Positions 17,224 through 25,669 of a DNA stretch of 42,077 bases are shown here, piece after piece; position 1 is the first letter of the stretch; every line of letters begins with the position of its first letter. The DNA comes from Candidatus Sabulitectum sp. Lineage in GTDB: Bacteria; Fermentibacterota; Fermentibacteria; Fermentibacterales; JCC-6. The notes beneath the pieces were generated by a model. It made no database searches, was not told where the DNA came from, and was given only the letters and a program-made list of their open reading frames with translations. Location of the stretch: positions 1-42,077 of the forward strand of contig JAOZUR010000022.1 of NCBI GenBank assembly GCA_029938555.1, given 5' to 3'. A program made the position numbers and the translations under genes.

Positions 17224-18234
17224 TTACAGGTTTATTTTTACCGGAGAGTCAGGATTCCTGAAATCTCTAAGATCTATTTCCCCGGTATGTGTGTCGATAA
17301 GATTATAAATAATGTCTACCGTTTCTTTCACGGCAGGGCAAATTTTTGAATAATCTTCCAGATAACGCAATGTCTGCGGAATGTATTGAAGATAGTTGTG
17401 TTTTCCAAGCACTCTGTACTGGTATGCAAAAGTGCCTATAGCTTTCATGTTTCTTTGCATAGCACTAAAGACAAATTCAAACATATTGCCCCCCCCCATG
17501 CCAATCAAATTAGCTGACGCAAGCCCTTTCCAGCCATGACCAATATCACGATAACTATCTCGCAAAAGACTTGCTATGTCATAACATGGTGGTCCAAATC
17601 GTGCATCCTGCCAATCTATAATTACAACTTTTCCTTTATGTACCATTAGGTTTGCAGAATGAAAATCTCGGTGTGTAAAAATCGTTTTCCCAGTACCCAT
17701 GGCTCTTTCTGATAAATCTCGAAGAGCACTCTGAAGGTCAAGTAGATCTTCCACTGGAACTCGTAGTAATCTAAAAAACAGGTGTTCAAGAGTATGCTCC
17801 ATCTCGGCCATGAAAAAACTGGGAGTAAAATACCTTCTGCCTGCAATGCTGTTCCGTGCCATTTCAGGGGTTATCTCACGACGAGTACGACGAAGTAAAC
17901 TTAATGCTTCAGTAAGAAAAGAAGTGAAAAGCTGTGAGTCTTCCACATCACAAAGCCTTGTATTCCCGCAATCCTCCTGAATGACAAATCCTTTAGTGTC
18001 GTCACTTACAATAACCTTAGGTACAGGAAAATCCAATGAACTCAGAAGGCTGTGTATATCTAACCATGGCCAGATCGGTGTTCGCGAGCTGTCCATAACT
18101 ATACATGTTTTTCCTTTGCTTTCGATTCTATAAAAATCTCTTGCAGAGGCATCACCATCTAAAGGAAGAAAACTGCTGGTTTCACCGTATACTTTTGTTA
18201 CCCAGCGAATTACATCTTCCATCCGTTCATTCAA
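17224..18234 (-). CDS. AmgK-like sugar phosphotransferase (COG3178)
   Basis: An APH-fold kinase of 336 residues. It has the Brenner motif THRDFHSANLM (His188, Asp190, Asn195) and the metal-binding IIDWQDARFGPP (Asp207), and the early DGDASARDFYRI typical of COG3178. AmgK of this family phosphorylates N-acetylmuramic acid (or GlcNAc) at the anomeric position in cell-wall recycling. The neighbour 4 bases upstream is a nucleotidyltransferase of the MurU kind, which supports that role, but the exact sugar is not proven. The coding strand contains a G9 tract (17489-17497) within MGGGN. Confidence 0.82.
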   Translation of the reverse strand: MNERMEDVIRWVTKVYGETSSFLPLDGDASARDFYRIESKGKTCIVMDSSRTPIWPWLDIHSLLSSLDFPVPKVIVSDDTKGFVIQEDCGNTRLCDVEDSQLFTSFLTEALSLLRRTRREITPEMARNSIAGRRYFTPSFFMAEMEHTLEHLFFRLLRVPVEDLLDLQSALRDLSERAMGTGKTIFTHRDFHSANLMVHKGKVVIIDWQDARFGPPCYDIASLLRDSYRDIGHGWKGLASANLIGMGGGNMFEFVFSAMQRNMKAIGTFAYQYRVLGKHNYLQYIPQTLRYLEDYSKICPAVKETVDIIYNLIDTHTGEIDLRDFRNPDSPVKINL

Positions 18235-18237
18235 TTT

Positions 18238-19266
18238 TTAACTCCTTCGGGTGAACCACGGTAATACATTATCATACAAAACAGCCTCTGGCAAAAGAAC
18301 AGATCCATCAAGCATAACAGAGTTCCTTAAAGAAGCTCTTCTGCCAATTATACATGAACTTCCAATCCAATAAAAGCCCTCTAAAACCGATGATGAATTA
18401 ACTTCAGCAGAAGGGTGAATATAACGACTCTGGAATAAAAGATGTTTACGAAACAAATCAACCTCTCCCATATCTAGCCATTTTGCATGGGTAAAAAATT
18501 CATTAATTTCTATCCCTTCCTGCTTGGCAGCACCTCTGAGCTTAGTGAAAAAACCTGTGCTCAACTGCTCTGCTGCTGCAATAGCCACAACTTCCGGCGA
18601 AATTATACTTATTCCAAGATAGTGCCTTGGAATTCCATTTATAAACAGAGATCCATAGTGACCATATTCAGGAAACTTCCCAGTAAGAACGGTCCACTTT
18701 GAACCGGTTGTAATATGAAACTCTATCATTTCCTTCAGAGGAATATCAAGCACAATGTCAGTATTCGAAATTATCCAATGACCTTGAAACAATTCCCGGT
18801 TAGCAACCAGGGTTCCAGGTAAACCCAAAGGTCGATGTTCAAACAGCATTTTCTTGTGACCAGGCCAGCACAAATCTGCTTCCTGAAGAATAAGCTGCCT
18901 GCAACGAGAAGCATTAAAAGCCATGATCTCTAAATCAAGTTTGGCAAATTGTTTTATAAGATTCCCAAGTAGTGTAGTATTTCCCCAAGGTAACAAAGCT
19001 TTGGGTCTAGAAAAAGAAAGAGGTTCTGCCCTAGTGCCGTATCCGGCAGTAAGAAACAGAACCCCTTGAATAAAACCAGCTTCTAGACTAACCGTAAATC
19101 TCTTTGCTATTGCATTTGCAAACTTTAACTCTTCTACGCTGAGGACGCCAGGTGTCTTTAGACCCTGTGCGAGCAGCGAGGTAAACGATTGGCACTTTTT
19201 CCTGACCGCATACCTGACAAATTTCTTTGTGCGATTCACGACTCTCATGCGCAAGTTTTGCTGCAA
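18238..19266 (-). CDS. Sugar-1-phosphate nucleotidyltransferase (MurU-like), start uncertain
   Basis: The NTP-transferase signature TAGYGTRAEPLSFSRPKALLPWG begins near base 19054. Asp motifs (SNTDIVLD) follow, then a left-handed-helix-like C-terminus with hexapeptide-type repeats (PSAEVNSSSVLEG, CIIGRRASLRNSVML). Paired with the AmgK-like kinase it would make UDP- or other NDP-sugar for wall recycling. The frame is open to a TTG at 19266. The first 65 residues look non-homologous, however, and overlap in another frame the Cys-rich gene at 19088-19288. No ATG, GTG or TTG occurs between that overlap and the domain. ATT at 19069-19071 would give an N-terminus of normal length. Confidence 0.8.
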   Translation of the reverse strand: MQQNLRMRVVNRTKKFVRYAVRKKCQSFTSLLAQGLKTPGVLSVEELKFANAIAKRFTVSLEAGFIQGVLFLTAGYGTRAEPLSFSRPKALLPWGNTTLLGNLIKQFAKLDLEIMAFNASRCRQLILQEADLCWPGHKKMLFEHRPLGLPGTLVANRELFQGHWIISNTDIVLDIPLKEMIEFHITTGSKWTVLTGKFPEYGHYGSLFINGIPRHYLGISIISPEVVAIAAAEQLSTGFFTKLRGAAKQEGIEINEFFTHAKWLDMGEVDLFRKHLLFQSRYIHPSAEVNSSSVLEGFYWIGSSCIIGRRASLRNSVMLDGSVLLPEAVLYDNVLPWFTRRS

Positions 19267-19288
19267 ATACTCTTTCTTTCTTAGCCAT
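19088..19288 (-). CDS. Small Cys-rich (zinc-ribbon-like) protein, unknown function
   Basis: 66 residues, basic, with two cysteine knuckles (CQVCGQ at about 38-43 and CKCN near the end) separated by a basic stretch, like a one-domain zinc ribbon. Expression is well supported: AAAGGA lies 7 bases before the ATG, and the ATG overlaps the stop of the GH57 gene as TAATG. It ends 17 bases before the ATT where the nucleotidyltransferase domain would begin. I do not recognise the family; nucleic acid or ribosome binding is possible by shape only. Confidence 0.65.
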   Translation of the reverse strand: MAKKERVFAAKLAHESRESHKEICQVCGQEKVPIVYLAARTGSKDTWRPQRRRVKVCKCNSKEIYG

Positions 19289-20415
19289 TATCTATCCTTT
19301 CGCGCCATGGCCGGTATGTCACCAGCCAACTCCATGATTCTATCAAGGAGTGCCCTTTCAGTAAGCCCGTTAAGGGCGGCTTCTAAAATCAATAAAATTC
19401 CTCTTCGTACTTGTGAATAAGATTCACGACCCGACGAGGCCCACCACAGAGGGCACGAGTATAACATCTTATCAACTGAATTTGCAACCCCTTCAGGCTT
19501 TTTCTTTCTACACTCCTCAAGAACTAAGTTAAGAAGCTTCCAGTAAGCAATATGATCTTTGTTCGTCGAATTCATCCACAAAGGAAATGGCTCGTCTGTT
19601 TCCATATCGCCTGTTGTTGTTGACCAGCTACCAGAAGGAACGATACTTTCCCTTAAAGGGAAATTATCTAATATCCTGTCAAGAGAAGAAATTCCGATTC
19701 CCTCCGTTGATAATATCTGCTGGAAGAAAGGTTTTAAAAAAGAAACAATTGCACCGTCACGGTGATGACCAAAAGTTTCTCCATCCATTGCTAAAATCAC
19801 ATAAGAATCACCCTGACCAGACCAGGAATGCAAATCTCTGACCATTCTATTCACGAGTTCAGAACCACTACCTCCATGAAATGAAATAAGATTTGACCAG
19901 AAATTGCTTCGAAGAAAAACAGCTGTTCCGTCAACCGAAGGAATCCAGTTCGATGGAACATCCTGATTACAGTGGACCCATGGAACATCATCTGTGATGG
20001 TCCATTTAAATCCCCTAGACCCGATAAGCCTTACTGTATCCATATCCAGTGCCATTTCTGGAGGAAACACGCCTTTGGGAGAATAAACATTGCCTATAAG
20101 ATTTTGATTACCAGTATCATTTAACTGTATCTGTCGGATAGTTTCCTTTTCAGGAATAAGTGGAAAAATTGGATGAAATGCACCACTGGAAGTAAATGTG
20201 CAGTTTGAAAGTTTTGATACTATCTGAAGAGTTTCAGGAGCGTACTCTGCCAGTTGTTCAGTAAGGGAATAATTCATATTTATTGTTACTTCCACACCTG
20301 TTTCAAGAAGTAACTGAAAAAGAGGTCTATAACATTCTTCATCAATTCTTTTCACTATTTCAGGATCCTGAGTAGGAGGCTGATAAAAGTGTAATAAAAG
20401 ACCCACATGCTTCAT
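19288..20415 (-). CDS. Glycoside hydrolase family 57 protein
   Basis: 375 residues with GH57 signatures: HFYQPP at 9-14 (region 1), SGAFHPIFPL at 77-86, GVFPPEMALD with Glu120 as the candidate nucleophile, and AMDGETFGHH with Asp211 as the candidate acid. GH57 enzymes include alpha-amylases, 4-alpha-glucanotransferases and branching enzymes. The protein is shorter than the characterised ones and lacks a signal peptide, so it is probably a cytoplasmic glycan-modifying enzyme of unknown substrate. It lies 5 bases after the SAM-hydroxide enzyme and overlaps the Cys-rich gene by one base. Confidence 0.88.
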   Translation of the reverse strand: MKHVGLLLHFYQPPTQDPEIVKRIDEECYRPLFQLLLETGVEVTINMNYSLTEQLAEYAPETLQIVSKLSNCTFTSSGAFHPIFPLIPEKETIRQIQLNDTGNQNLIGNVYSPKGVFPPEMALDMDTVRLIGSRGFKWTITDDVPWVHCNQDVPSNWIPSVDGTAVFLRSNFWSNLISFHGGSGSELVNRMVRDLHSWSGQGDSYVILAMDGETFGHHRDGAIVSFLKPFFQQILSTEGIGISSLDRILDNFPLRESIVPSGSWSTTTGDMETDEPFPLWMNSTNKDHIAYWKLLNLVLEECRKKKPEGVANSVDKMLYSCPLWWASSGRESYSQVRRGILLILEAALNGLTERALLDRIMELAGDIPAMARKDR

Positions 20416-20420
20416 AGCTG

Positions 20421-21269
20421 TTAAATCCTTTTCGCTTTTAGTGTTAATCGATCTCCTGGCGAAACCAGAAGTTTTTCTGCAGCCGATCTGCCATTTAAAG
20501 CAAGTTCAGTGAAACCCTGACTACCAGACAAAGATAACATAGAATCCAGTGAAGGCGATTGATAGTATGAATTCACAGGAGTCACGGCAACATCCCCGTT
20601 TGATGTAACAAGAGTTACATTAGTATATTGGCAGAATTCCTTAAATGAGATGGCTAAAATACAATTTCCAAAATTATCTATGTGTAAAATAACTGCGGTA
20701 AAATAGTCTTCTTTTAGAGCTGGATGAAAACCATTCAGTTTAACCGGTGCCTTTAATTCAGGTAGAAATGAAACCCAGCCTGGATTAACAGCTAACCTGG
20801 CTGCACAATTTGCAAAAACATCTCTTCCATGAAATGTTGAAGATGAATTAACTTGTGACTGTGGTAATATCCAAGTTTTCACAGGTTGTGGTAACAAACT
20901 TATAAGCCCATTATCAGGTGCTACAATAAACCGGCCTTCCCAAAAAGCAGCAAGCCCCAATCGACTGCTTCCAACTCCAGGGTCAACAACAGCAAGAATT
21001 ACAGAACCCTCAGGCAGATTTGAAATTGAAGACCTAAGATGATACGCTGCTTGAAGAATGTTACCCGGTTCAACCATATGCGTAAGATCAACAAGAGGTG
21101 TATCATACCCAGAGAATGATAATACAACTGCCTTCATTTGAGCAACATAAGTATCTAAATAACCAAAATCTGATAAAAAAAACACTGGTGTTTTCAGAGT
21201 CTTTCTCCAATCATCTATGTTTAACCACCACAAGAGTTCTATCGTCAGCCTGCGGTGACCCTTGGCCAT
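20421..21269 (-). CDS. SAM hydroxide adenosyltransferase family protein (DUF62)
   Basis: Homologous to the fluorinase/chlorinase family. LSDFGYLDTYVAQMKAVV, VVDPGVGSSR, APDNGL, FHGRDVFA and DNFGN mark the two-domain SAM-binding fold. The common members hydrolyse S-adenosylmethionine to adenosine and methionine using a hydroxide; halogenation is unlikely without the special loop. The ATG at 21269 overlaps the upstream phosphatase gene by 59 bases and lacks a ribosome-binding site. A CTG at 21195-21197, with GGAGA upstream, would start exactly at the conserved N-terminus. The true start is unresolved. Confidence 0.88.
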   Translation of the reverse strand: MAKGHRRLTIELLWWLNIDDWRKTLKTPVFFLSDFGYLDTYVAQMKAVVLSFSGYDTPLVDLTHMVEPGNILQAAYHLRSSISNLPEGSVILAVVDPGVGSSRLGLAAFWEGRFIVAPDNGLISLLPQPVKTWILPQSQVNSSSTFHGRDVFANCAARLAVNPGWVSFLPELKAPVKLNGFHPALKEDYFTAVILHIDNFGNCILAISFKEFCQYTNVTLVTSNGDVAVTPVNSYYQSPSLDSMLSLSGSQGFTELALNGRSAAEKLLVSPGDRLTLKAKRI

Positions 21270-24200
21270 GGTTGTTCATGGCTTTTAAAACACGAGCAAC
21301 TATCTGATCTGCATTAACATCTCGATATTCAACAACTGATTTCACCAACCCAGAAACATCAAACTCCACATCATCGCTATCCATGGTTTCAGTTATTCCA
21401 TCTGTGAAAAGAACAAGAACATCTCCAGAATGCATTTCCACAATGCCAAATCCATATTTGGCATTCTTAATCACACCCATTAACAGACCTCCTTCTTCAA
21501 GGAACCTGACTTCTCCAGTTCTTGATACAAGAAGAGGGGGATTATGACCTGCATTGCAATAGGTGAGAATGCTGCTTTGGGTATTCAGTACGCCGTAAAA
21601 AAGCCCCACAAGACCAGTTGTAACCCCTTCAACCGTCAATTCCGAATTAACCCTTTCCATTATCTGACTGATATCAAAAACATTTCTAACACTTGCACCA
21701 AGGGTGCCCTTCATTCCAGCCATTGTTAATGCTGCAGGAATACCTTTACCGGCCACATCTGCAACAGCAAGACCAAGATTACCTTTAGGGAGTGTGAAAA
21801 AATCATAATAATCACCTCCGACTTCTTGAGCAGGTTTGTAATAAACAGCAATGGAAAAATTCTCGTACTTAGGTGCTTCCGCAGGTAGCAGGCCCATCTG
21901 AATTTTTCTAGCTGTACTTAATTCTTCTGCCAGCGAATCACCGCTTGTTAGTCTGCCAAGGTAAAGATCTGGAAGTTTCTCCCGTAGTTCGTGTGAAGTT
22001 GTAATGGAAGGATGACTTGTAACAAGCCTGGCAACAGCATTCCGAACCCTCTCTGACCTATCACTTAAGAGGGCAGTTATTTTTTTTACCAGACCGTGGA
22101 AACTGCCTAAGTTTGAAAGTTTTTCTATGGCTTCTATTGTTTGAAGCCTAACCGATGACTCAACATCATCAAGAGCTCTTATAAAAAAATCTGACTTATC
22201 TTCCGGTTTTAAAAATGGAGAAAAACTAACCCCTGTGAGAATAGCAGTTCTTACGGTTGGAGCAACATCTTCAGCAAGAATATAAATTAACTCGGAAATT
22301 TCTCCTGGTTTGGAAAATTCTGCAAGCGCTTGACCTGCAATGGCTCTAACTGCTCTTTCATTATCAATAGCTAAACGATTAAGCAGAGAAATATCAAAAT
22401 CAGTCATCTTTCCTAAGCGAAGAATACTACCTGCAACGGTTTTTCTCACTGCAGGATCTTTATCATCAGCTAACCGTGAAAGCAATTTGTTTGCATTTTC
22501 AAAAAAAGAAGACCTGTTCCAAAGAATAAACCATGCCAATCGTGTTCTTTTCTCTACAGAGCCGTTAACTAAAAAATCCTTAACCACATTAAGAGCGATA
22601 CAAGCAACATCACTTCTTCCACCTGCTAGAAGCTGTGATAATGCCTCTCTTGCACCATATCGCTCAGACCCTAAAACAATGCGAATCAGATCCATCTGCT
22701 CGCTATCTTCTAGTATTCTTATGTATGGAATAACCATTGCAGCCATCTCACTGCTTTGTGGCATATTCTCTCTTAGTAGATTCCAAAGAATAACTTTTTC
22801 CTGCTTAGTCAGGTCTTTGTAATTCATAAGCATACACTGAGCAACAGTTCTTGTATCATTCTGTGAGATATTGCTAAAAAGAGTGTCTCTTATTGTTGAG
22901 CCAAAAAACCTTATCCGAGCTCCTATATTTGAAGCAACAAGCCCACGGCCACCATCTGGCAGTCGCTGCATCAATAACCAGAGTAAATCACACGATTCTT
23001 CTTCAAACTCACCTAGTTGTCTATTCATTAAACCAAAAACCAGTTCCATAAGCCTGGTATCGTTACCTTTATCCAAAGCTGAATTAACAATTTCCATTTC
23101 TCTTTTATTCAGATGAGGAAATTTCCGCCCGAGATAAAAAAGAATAACAGAAAAAACTTGCTCTGATGAATCTTCTAAAAGTTTTTTAACTAAATCACCA
23201 GGATCTCCGGATACTCCCCACATGTCTATGCTAAGAAGCAATTTTGCTCGAACACCATCATCGGGATCATTGGACGCTATTTCTACTAAATCCCTGAAAT
23301 AATGATCCTTCCGAAGCCATGGAATGCCCTGTGCCCCAGCCAGTGCTCTTCGTGTTCCCACAGAACCGGAGTCTAAAATATGCCGAAACAAACCCTCAGC
23401 TGCCCTATCAAAAGCCTCTTTGTCTGCAAGTAACATTGCGAAAAAATCATTCAAACCTTCTATTTGAGTTTCTCGGGAGGCTGTAAACAAAAGTCTGGAT
23501 TTTTCTGAAGATGATAAATGCTTGTACATATGAGCAATGTTATAACCGGCTCTTCTCTGTTGTGGATTCTCACCGTTCAGAAGTGTCTCCATTACAACTC
23601 TCACAAGTGGGCTACCTGCACCTGACAACTCTGTCATTCCTTCATCTACAGCATCAAGAAGAATTGTATCTCCACTGCACAAGTATATTTCTCCGTTAAT
23701 TTTGATCCGCCTGAAGGGTGAAATGCCTAAGCAAGCTTTTGTATCACTGTACATTTCATCTAAAGTTTGCGATGAAGGGAAATTTTCACGAAGAAGAAAA
23801 TGCAATCGGGACCAGATTTCAAATAAAGTAGATTTAAACAGAACCTCAGAGACAATCGGCTCAAACAAAGAAAGAAGAACAAGCTCAGCTTTTGCCAGCA
23901 AATCAAGATTTCTAAATACTTCCAGGGATTTTTTCCCCTGAATCACCCGCCAGTGTCTTGCGGTTTCCGGTGAAGGCAATTCCACATGTGCATCACCGAA
24001 CAAGGAAAAAAGGCCTGCGATCCGTGGATCTGATGATGTAAGAATTACCCTTCTCCGAGAATCAGTAGATTTAAGGATAATTGTAAAAACTGAATGGAAC
24101 AGATGTAAGGGATGTATAAAAGTCATTCGTCTTATGGAGTCAATATCAAAAAGAAGAGCACAATCTTCAGGGCCACGCAACTTCATTTCAACAAGTCTTG

Positions 24201-24825
24201 AATTGACATCTGTGTCAATGAGCTCCATGGGTACAAGTCCGTCATCAGCAGCCTGCATAAGAAGAAGGCGAGCAAGAGTGGTCTTACCTGCTCCTGGAGA
24301 TCCTGAAAGACAGACAAATCCTCTGGTTTTAAGCAATTCGGAAGCTTTAATCAAACTTTCATGATCGATGGATTCCCCGGCAACACCATTCCAAGAGTTA
24401 ATCAAGTCATCACCATAGGGATAAAGAGTTAAACTTCGGTTTACACTTGAAATCCACCTTTGAACAGAATTATGAATAGTAGAGATAAGATCCCGTTGAT
24501 GGTTAAAAACCCAGCACCGTTTCCATTCCTCAAGTTTAGAGAAAATAGGATCAGAAAACGATGGAGACCCACTAACCAGAGCCCCCACTGGAATACCGGA
24601 TCTGAACAGGGAAAAGAACTTGTCCCTGGCAAGAGCAGATAGTTTAGAATCAATTAGCAAAAGAACAGCGTCAGGTTTTGAACCTTCTACTTCACGAACT
24701 ATCCTGAGGTTGTCGGCCCAATCAGGCACACCGAGTTTACCTGCCTCTGCCATTACCAGAGAGTCTTCGCCTACAGGAAAGACACTTTCATCAGTCCAGA
24801 TCAACAATTCAAAACTGTAGGGCAT
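21211..24825 (-). CDS. P-loop NTPase / HEAT-repeat / SpoIIE-type PP2C phosphatase fusion
   Basis: A 1204-residue cytoplasmic protein. Residues 1-120 look like a receiver-like fold without a recognisable phospho-Asp set. Residues 130-440 form a STAND-like NTPase with Walker A GSPGAGKTT (Lys181) and Walker B CALLFDID. Residues 440-960 form a long HEAT-type helical array (for example DPAVRKTVAGSILRLG, NERAVRAIAGQAL, SERVRNAVARLV). Residues 975-1204 form a SpoIIE/RsbU phosphatase with metal residues in GGDYYD (Asp1005, Asp1008), VADVAGKG (Asp1023), FTDGITET and DDRT. It should dephosphorylate the STAS protein encoded two genes upstream, with NTPase and HEAT parts gating activity. Start at the ATG at 24825 (GGAG 5 bases upstream). 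It lies 10 bases after the RsbW-like gene. Confidence 0.9.
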   Translation of the reverse strand: MPYSFELLIWTDESVFPVGEDSLVMAEAGKLGVPDWADNLRIVREVEGSKPDAVLLLIDSKLSALARDKFFSLFRSGIPVGALVSGSPSFSDPIFSKLEEWKRCWVFNHQRDLISTIHNSVQRWISSVNRSLTLYPYGDDLINSWNGVAGESIDHESLIKASELLKTRGFVCLSGSPGAGKTTLARLLLMQAADDGLVPMELIDTDVNSRLVEMKLRGPEDCALLFDIDSIRRMTFIHPLHLFHSVFTIILKSTDSRRRVILTSSDPRIAGLFSLFGDAHVELPSPETARHWRVIQGKKSLEVFRNLDLLAKAELVLLSLFEPIVSEVLFKSTLFEIWSRLHFLLRENFPSSQTLDEMYSDTKACLGISPFRRIKINGEIYLCSGDTILLDAVDEGMTELSGAGSPLVRVVMETLLNGENPQQRRAGYNIAHMYKHLSSSEKSRLLFTASRETQIEGLNDFFAMLLADKEAFDRAAEGLFRHILDSGSVGTRRALAGAQGIPWLRKDHYFRDLVEIASNDPDDGVRAKLLLSIDMWGVSGDPGDLVKKLLEDSSEQVFSVILFYLGRKFPHLNKREMEIVNSALDKGNDTRLMELVFGLMNRQLGEFEEESCDLLWLLMQRLPDGGRGLVASNIGARIRFFGSTIRDTLFSNISQNDTRTVAQCMLMNYKDLTKQEKVILWNLLRENMPQSSEMAAMVIPYIRILEDSEQMDLIRIVLGSERYGAREALSQLLAGGRSDVACIALNVVKDFLVNGSVEKRTRLAWFILWNRSSFFENANKLLSRLADDKDPAVRKTVAGSILRLGKMTDFDISLLNRLAIDNERAVRAIAGQALAEFSKPGEISELIYILAEDVAPTVRTAILTGVSFSPFLKPEDKSDFFIRALDDVESSVRLQTIEAIEKLSNLGSFHGLVKKITALLSDRSERVRNAVARLVTSHPSITTSHELREKLPDLYLGRLTSGDSLAEELSTARKIQMGLLPAEAPKYENFSIAVYYKPAQEVGGDYYDFFTLPKGNLGLAVADVAGKGIPAALTMAGMKGTLGASVRNVFDISQIMERVNSELTVEGVTTGLVGLFYGVLNTQSSILTYCNAGHNPPLLVSRTGEVRFLEEGGLLMGVIKNAKYGFGIVEMHSGDVLVLFTDGITETMDSDDVEFDVSGLVKSVVEYRDVNADQIVARVLKAMNNHGQGSPQADDRTLVVVKHR

Positions 24826-24835
24826 CAATACTCCG

Positions 24836-25252
24836 TCAGCTAAGTGGCCATATCAGTGTTGCTCTCGTATTTCCCTCTGAATTTAATCCGTAATCCAACC
24901 AGCGTGCAAGATTTCGTGCAATAAGAACACCTCGTCCACGAGAACTAATAAGCGCTTCTCCTTCACCAGGTTCATGACCCAGATCTGAATCGGGTACCCA
25001 CTTACCACAATCATCTATTATGAACTGCAAACGACCGGAGAAAACATCAACATAGATAGTAACATGCTTTTTTGGATCTCCCCCATTACCGTGTTCAATT
25101 GCATTCTTAACAACTTCCATAACTGCAATAGAAAGACCGGTAACGTCTTCTTCGCTAACACCAGCAACCAGACCTATTTTCTCTACGAAAGTTTGAACAG
25201 CCTCTGCAACGGTATCATCGCTGGGGACTTTAAGCACTATTCCCTTAAGCAA
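24836..25252 (-). CDS. RsbW/SpoIIAB-like anti-sigma serine kinase
   Basis: A 138-residue GHKL ATPase: EVVKNAIEHGN (N-box), FIIDDCGKW (G1) and SRGRGVLIARNLA (G2). Such proteins bind and block a target (classically a sigma factor) and phosphorylate a STAS antagonist. The STAS gene ends 2 bases upstream and the phosphatase starts 10 bases downstream, so the three form a complete partner-switch. No sigma factor gene is adjacent, so the final target is unknown. Confidence 0.92.
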   Translation of the reverse strand: MLKGIVLKVPSDDTVAEAVQTFVEKIGLVAGVSEEDVTGLSIAVMEVVKNAIEHGNGGDPKKHVTIYVDVFSGRLQFIIDDCGKWVPDSDLGHEPGEGEALISSRGRGVLIARNLARWLDYGLNSEGNTRATLIWPLS

Positions 25253-25254
25253 AA

Positions 25255-25596
25255 CTATTCCTTAAGACTTGAAAGAGCTTCACCTTCATCAGTGAATGTC
25301 TCAAAAATTGTGATTAGTTTTGTTATAATAAAAAGCTCATGTATTTTCTTGGTTGCGTTAAGTATAGCCATACGCCCACCTTCTCTTGCAAGAGAAGTGT
25401 GTCCGCTGACAAGAACGCCCAAGCCGGAACTATCCATCCATGCAACATGACCAAGATCGAGAAGAACATTGCCTTCTGCATTGCCTACTGCTGTTTGAAA
25501 AACACCCTTAAGATCCATTAGGTCTGGTCCACTAATTACTTTTCCGCTAAGACGAATAACCATAACTCCATCTTTAATTTCTTCTTTAATTTTCAC
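25255..25596 (-). CDS. STAS-domain anti-anti-sigma factor
   Basis: A 113-residue STAS protein of the SpoIIAA/RsbV type. The phosphorylation loop is MDSSGLGVL, with Ser56 as the expected site. When unphosphorylated it should sequester the RsbW-like kinase and free that kinase's target; the downstream phosphatase would reset it. Start is GTG at 25594-25596 with AGGAGG 6 bases upstream. It is the first gene of the long minus-strand string reaching to 14.07 kb. Confidence 0.93.
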   Translation of the reverse strand: MKIKEEIKDGVMVIRLSGKVISGPDLMDLKGVFQTAVGNAEGNVLLDLGHVAWMDSSGLGVLVSGHTSLAREGGRMAILNATKKIHELFIITKLITIFETFTDEGEALSSLKE

Positions 25597-25669
25597 TGTC
25601 AGCCTCCTGTTTAAAAAAATCGCAAATCACCTGCATACCTACTAACAATAGATAATTAGCAATGCAATG

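Noticed and set aside
20421-21269. Possible halogenase (fluorinase or chlorinase) function
   Set aside because: The protein shows only the general SAM hydroxide adenosyltransferase motifs; nothing supports halide use.
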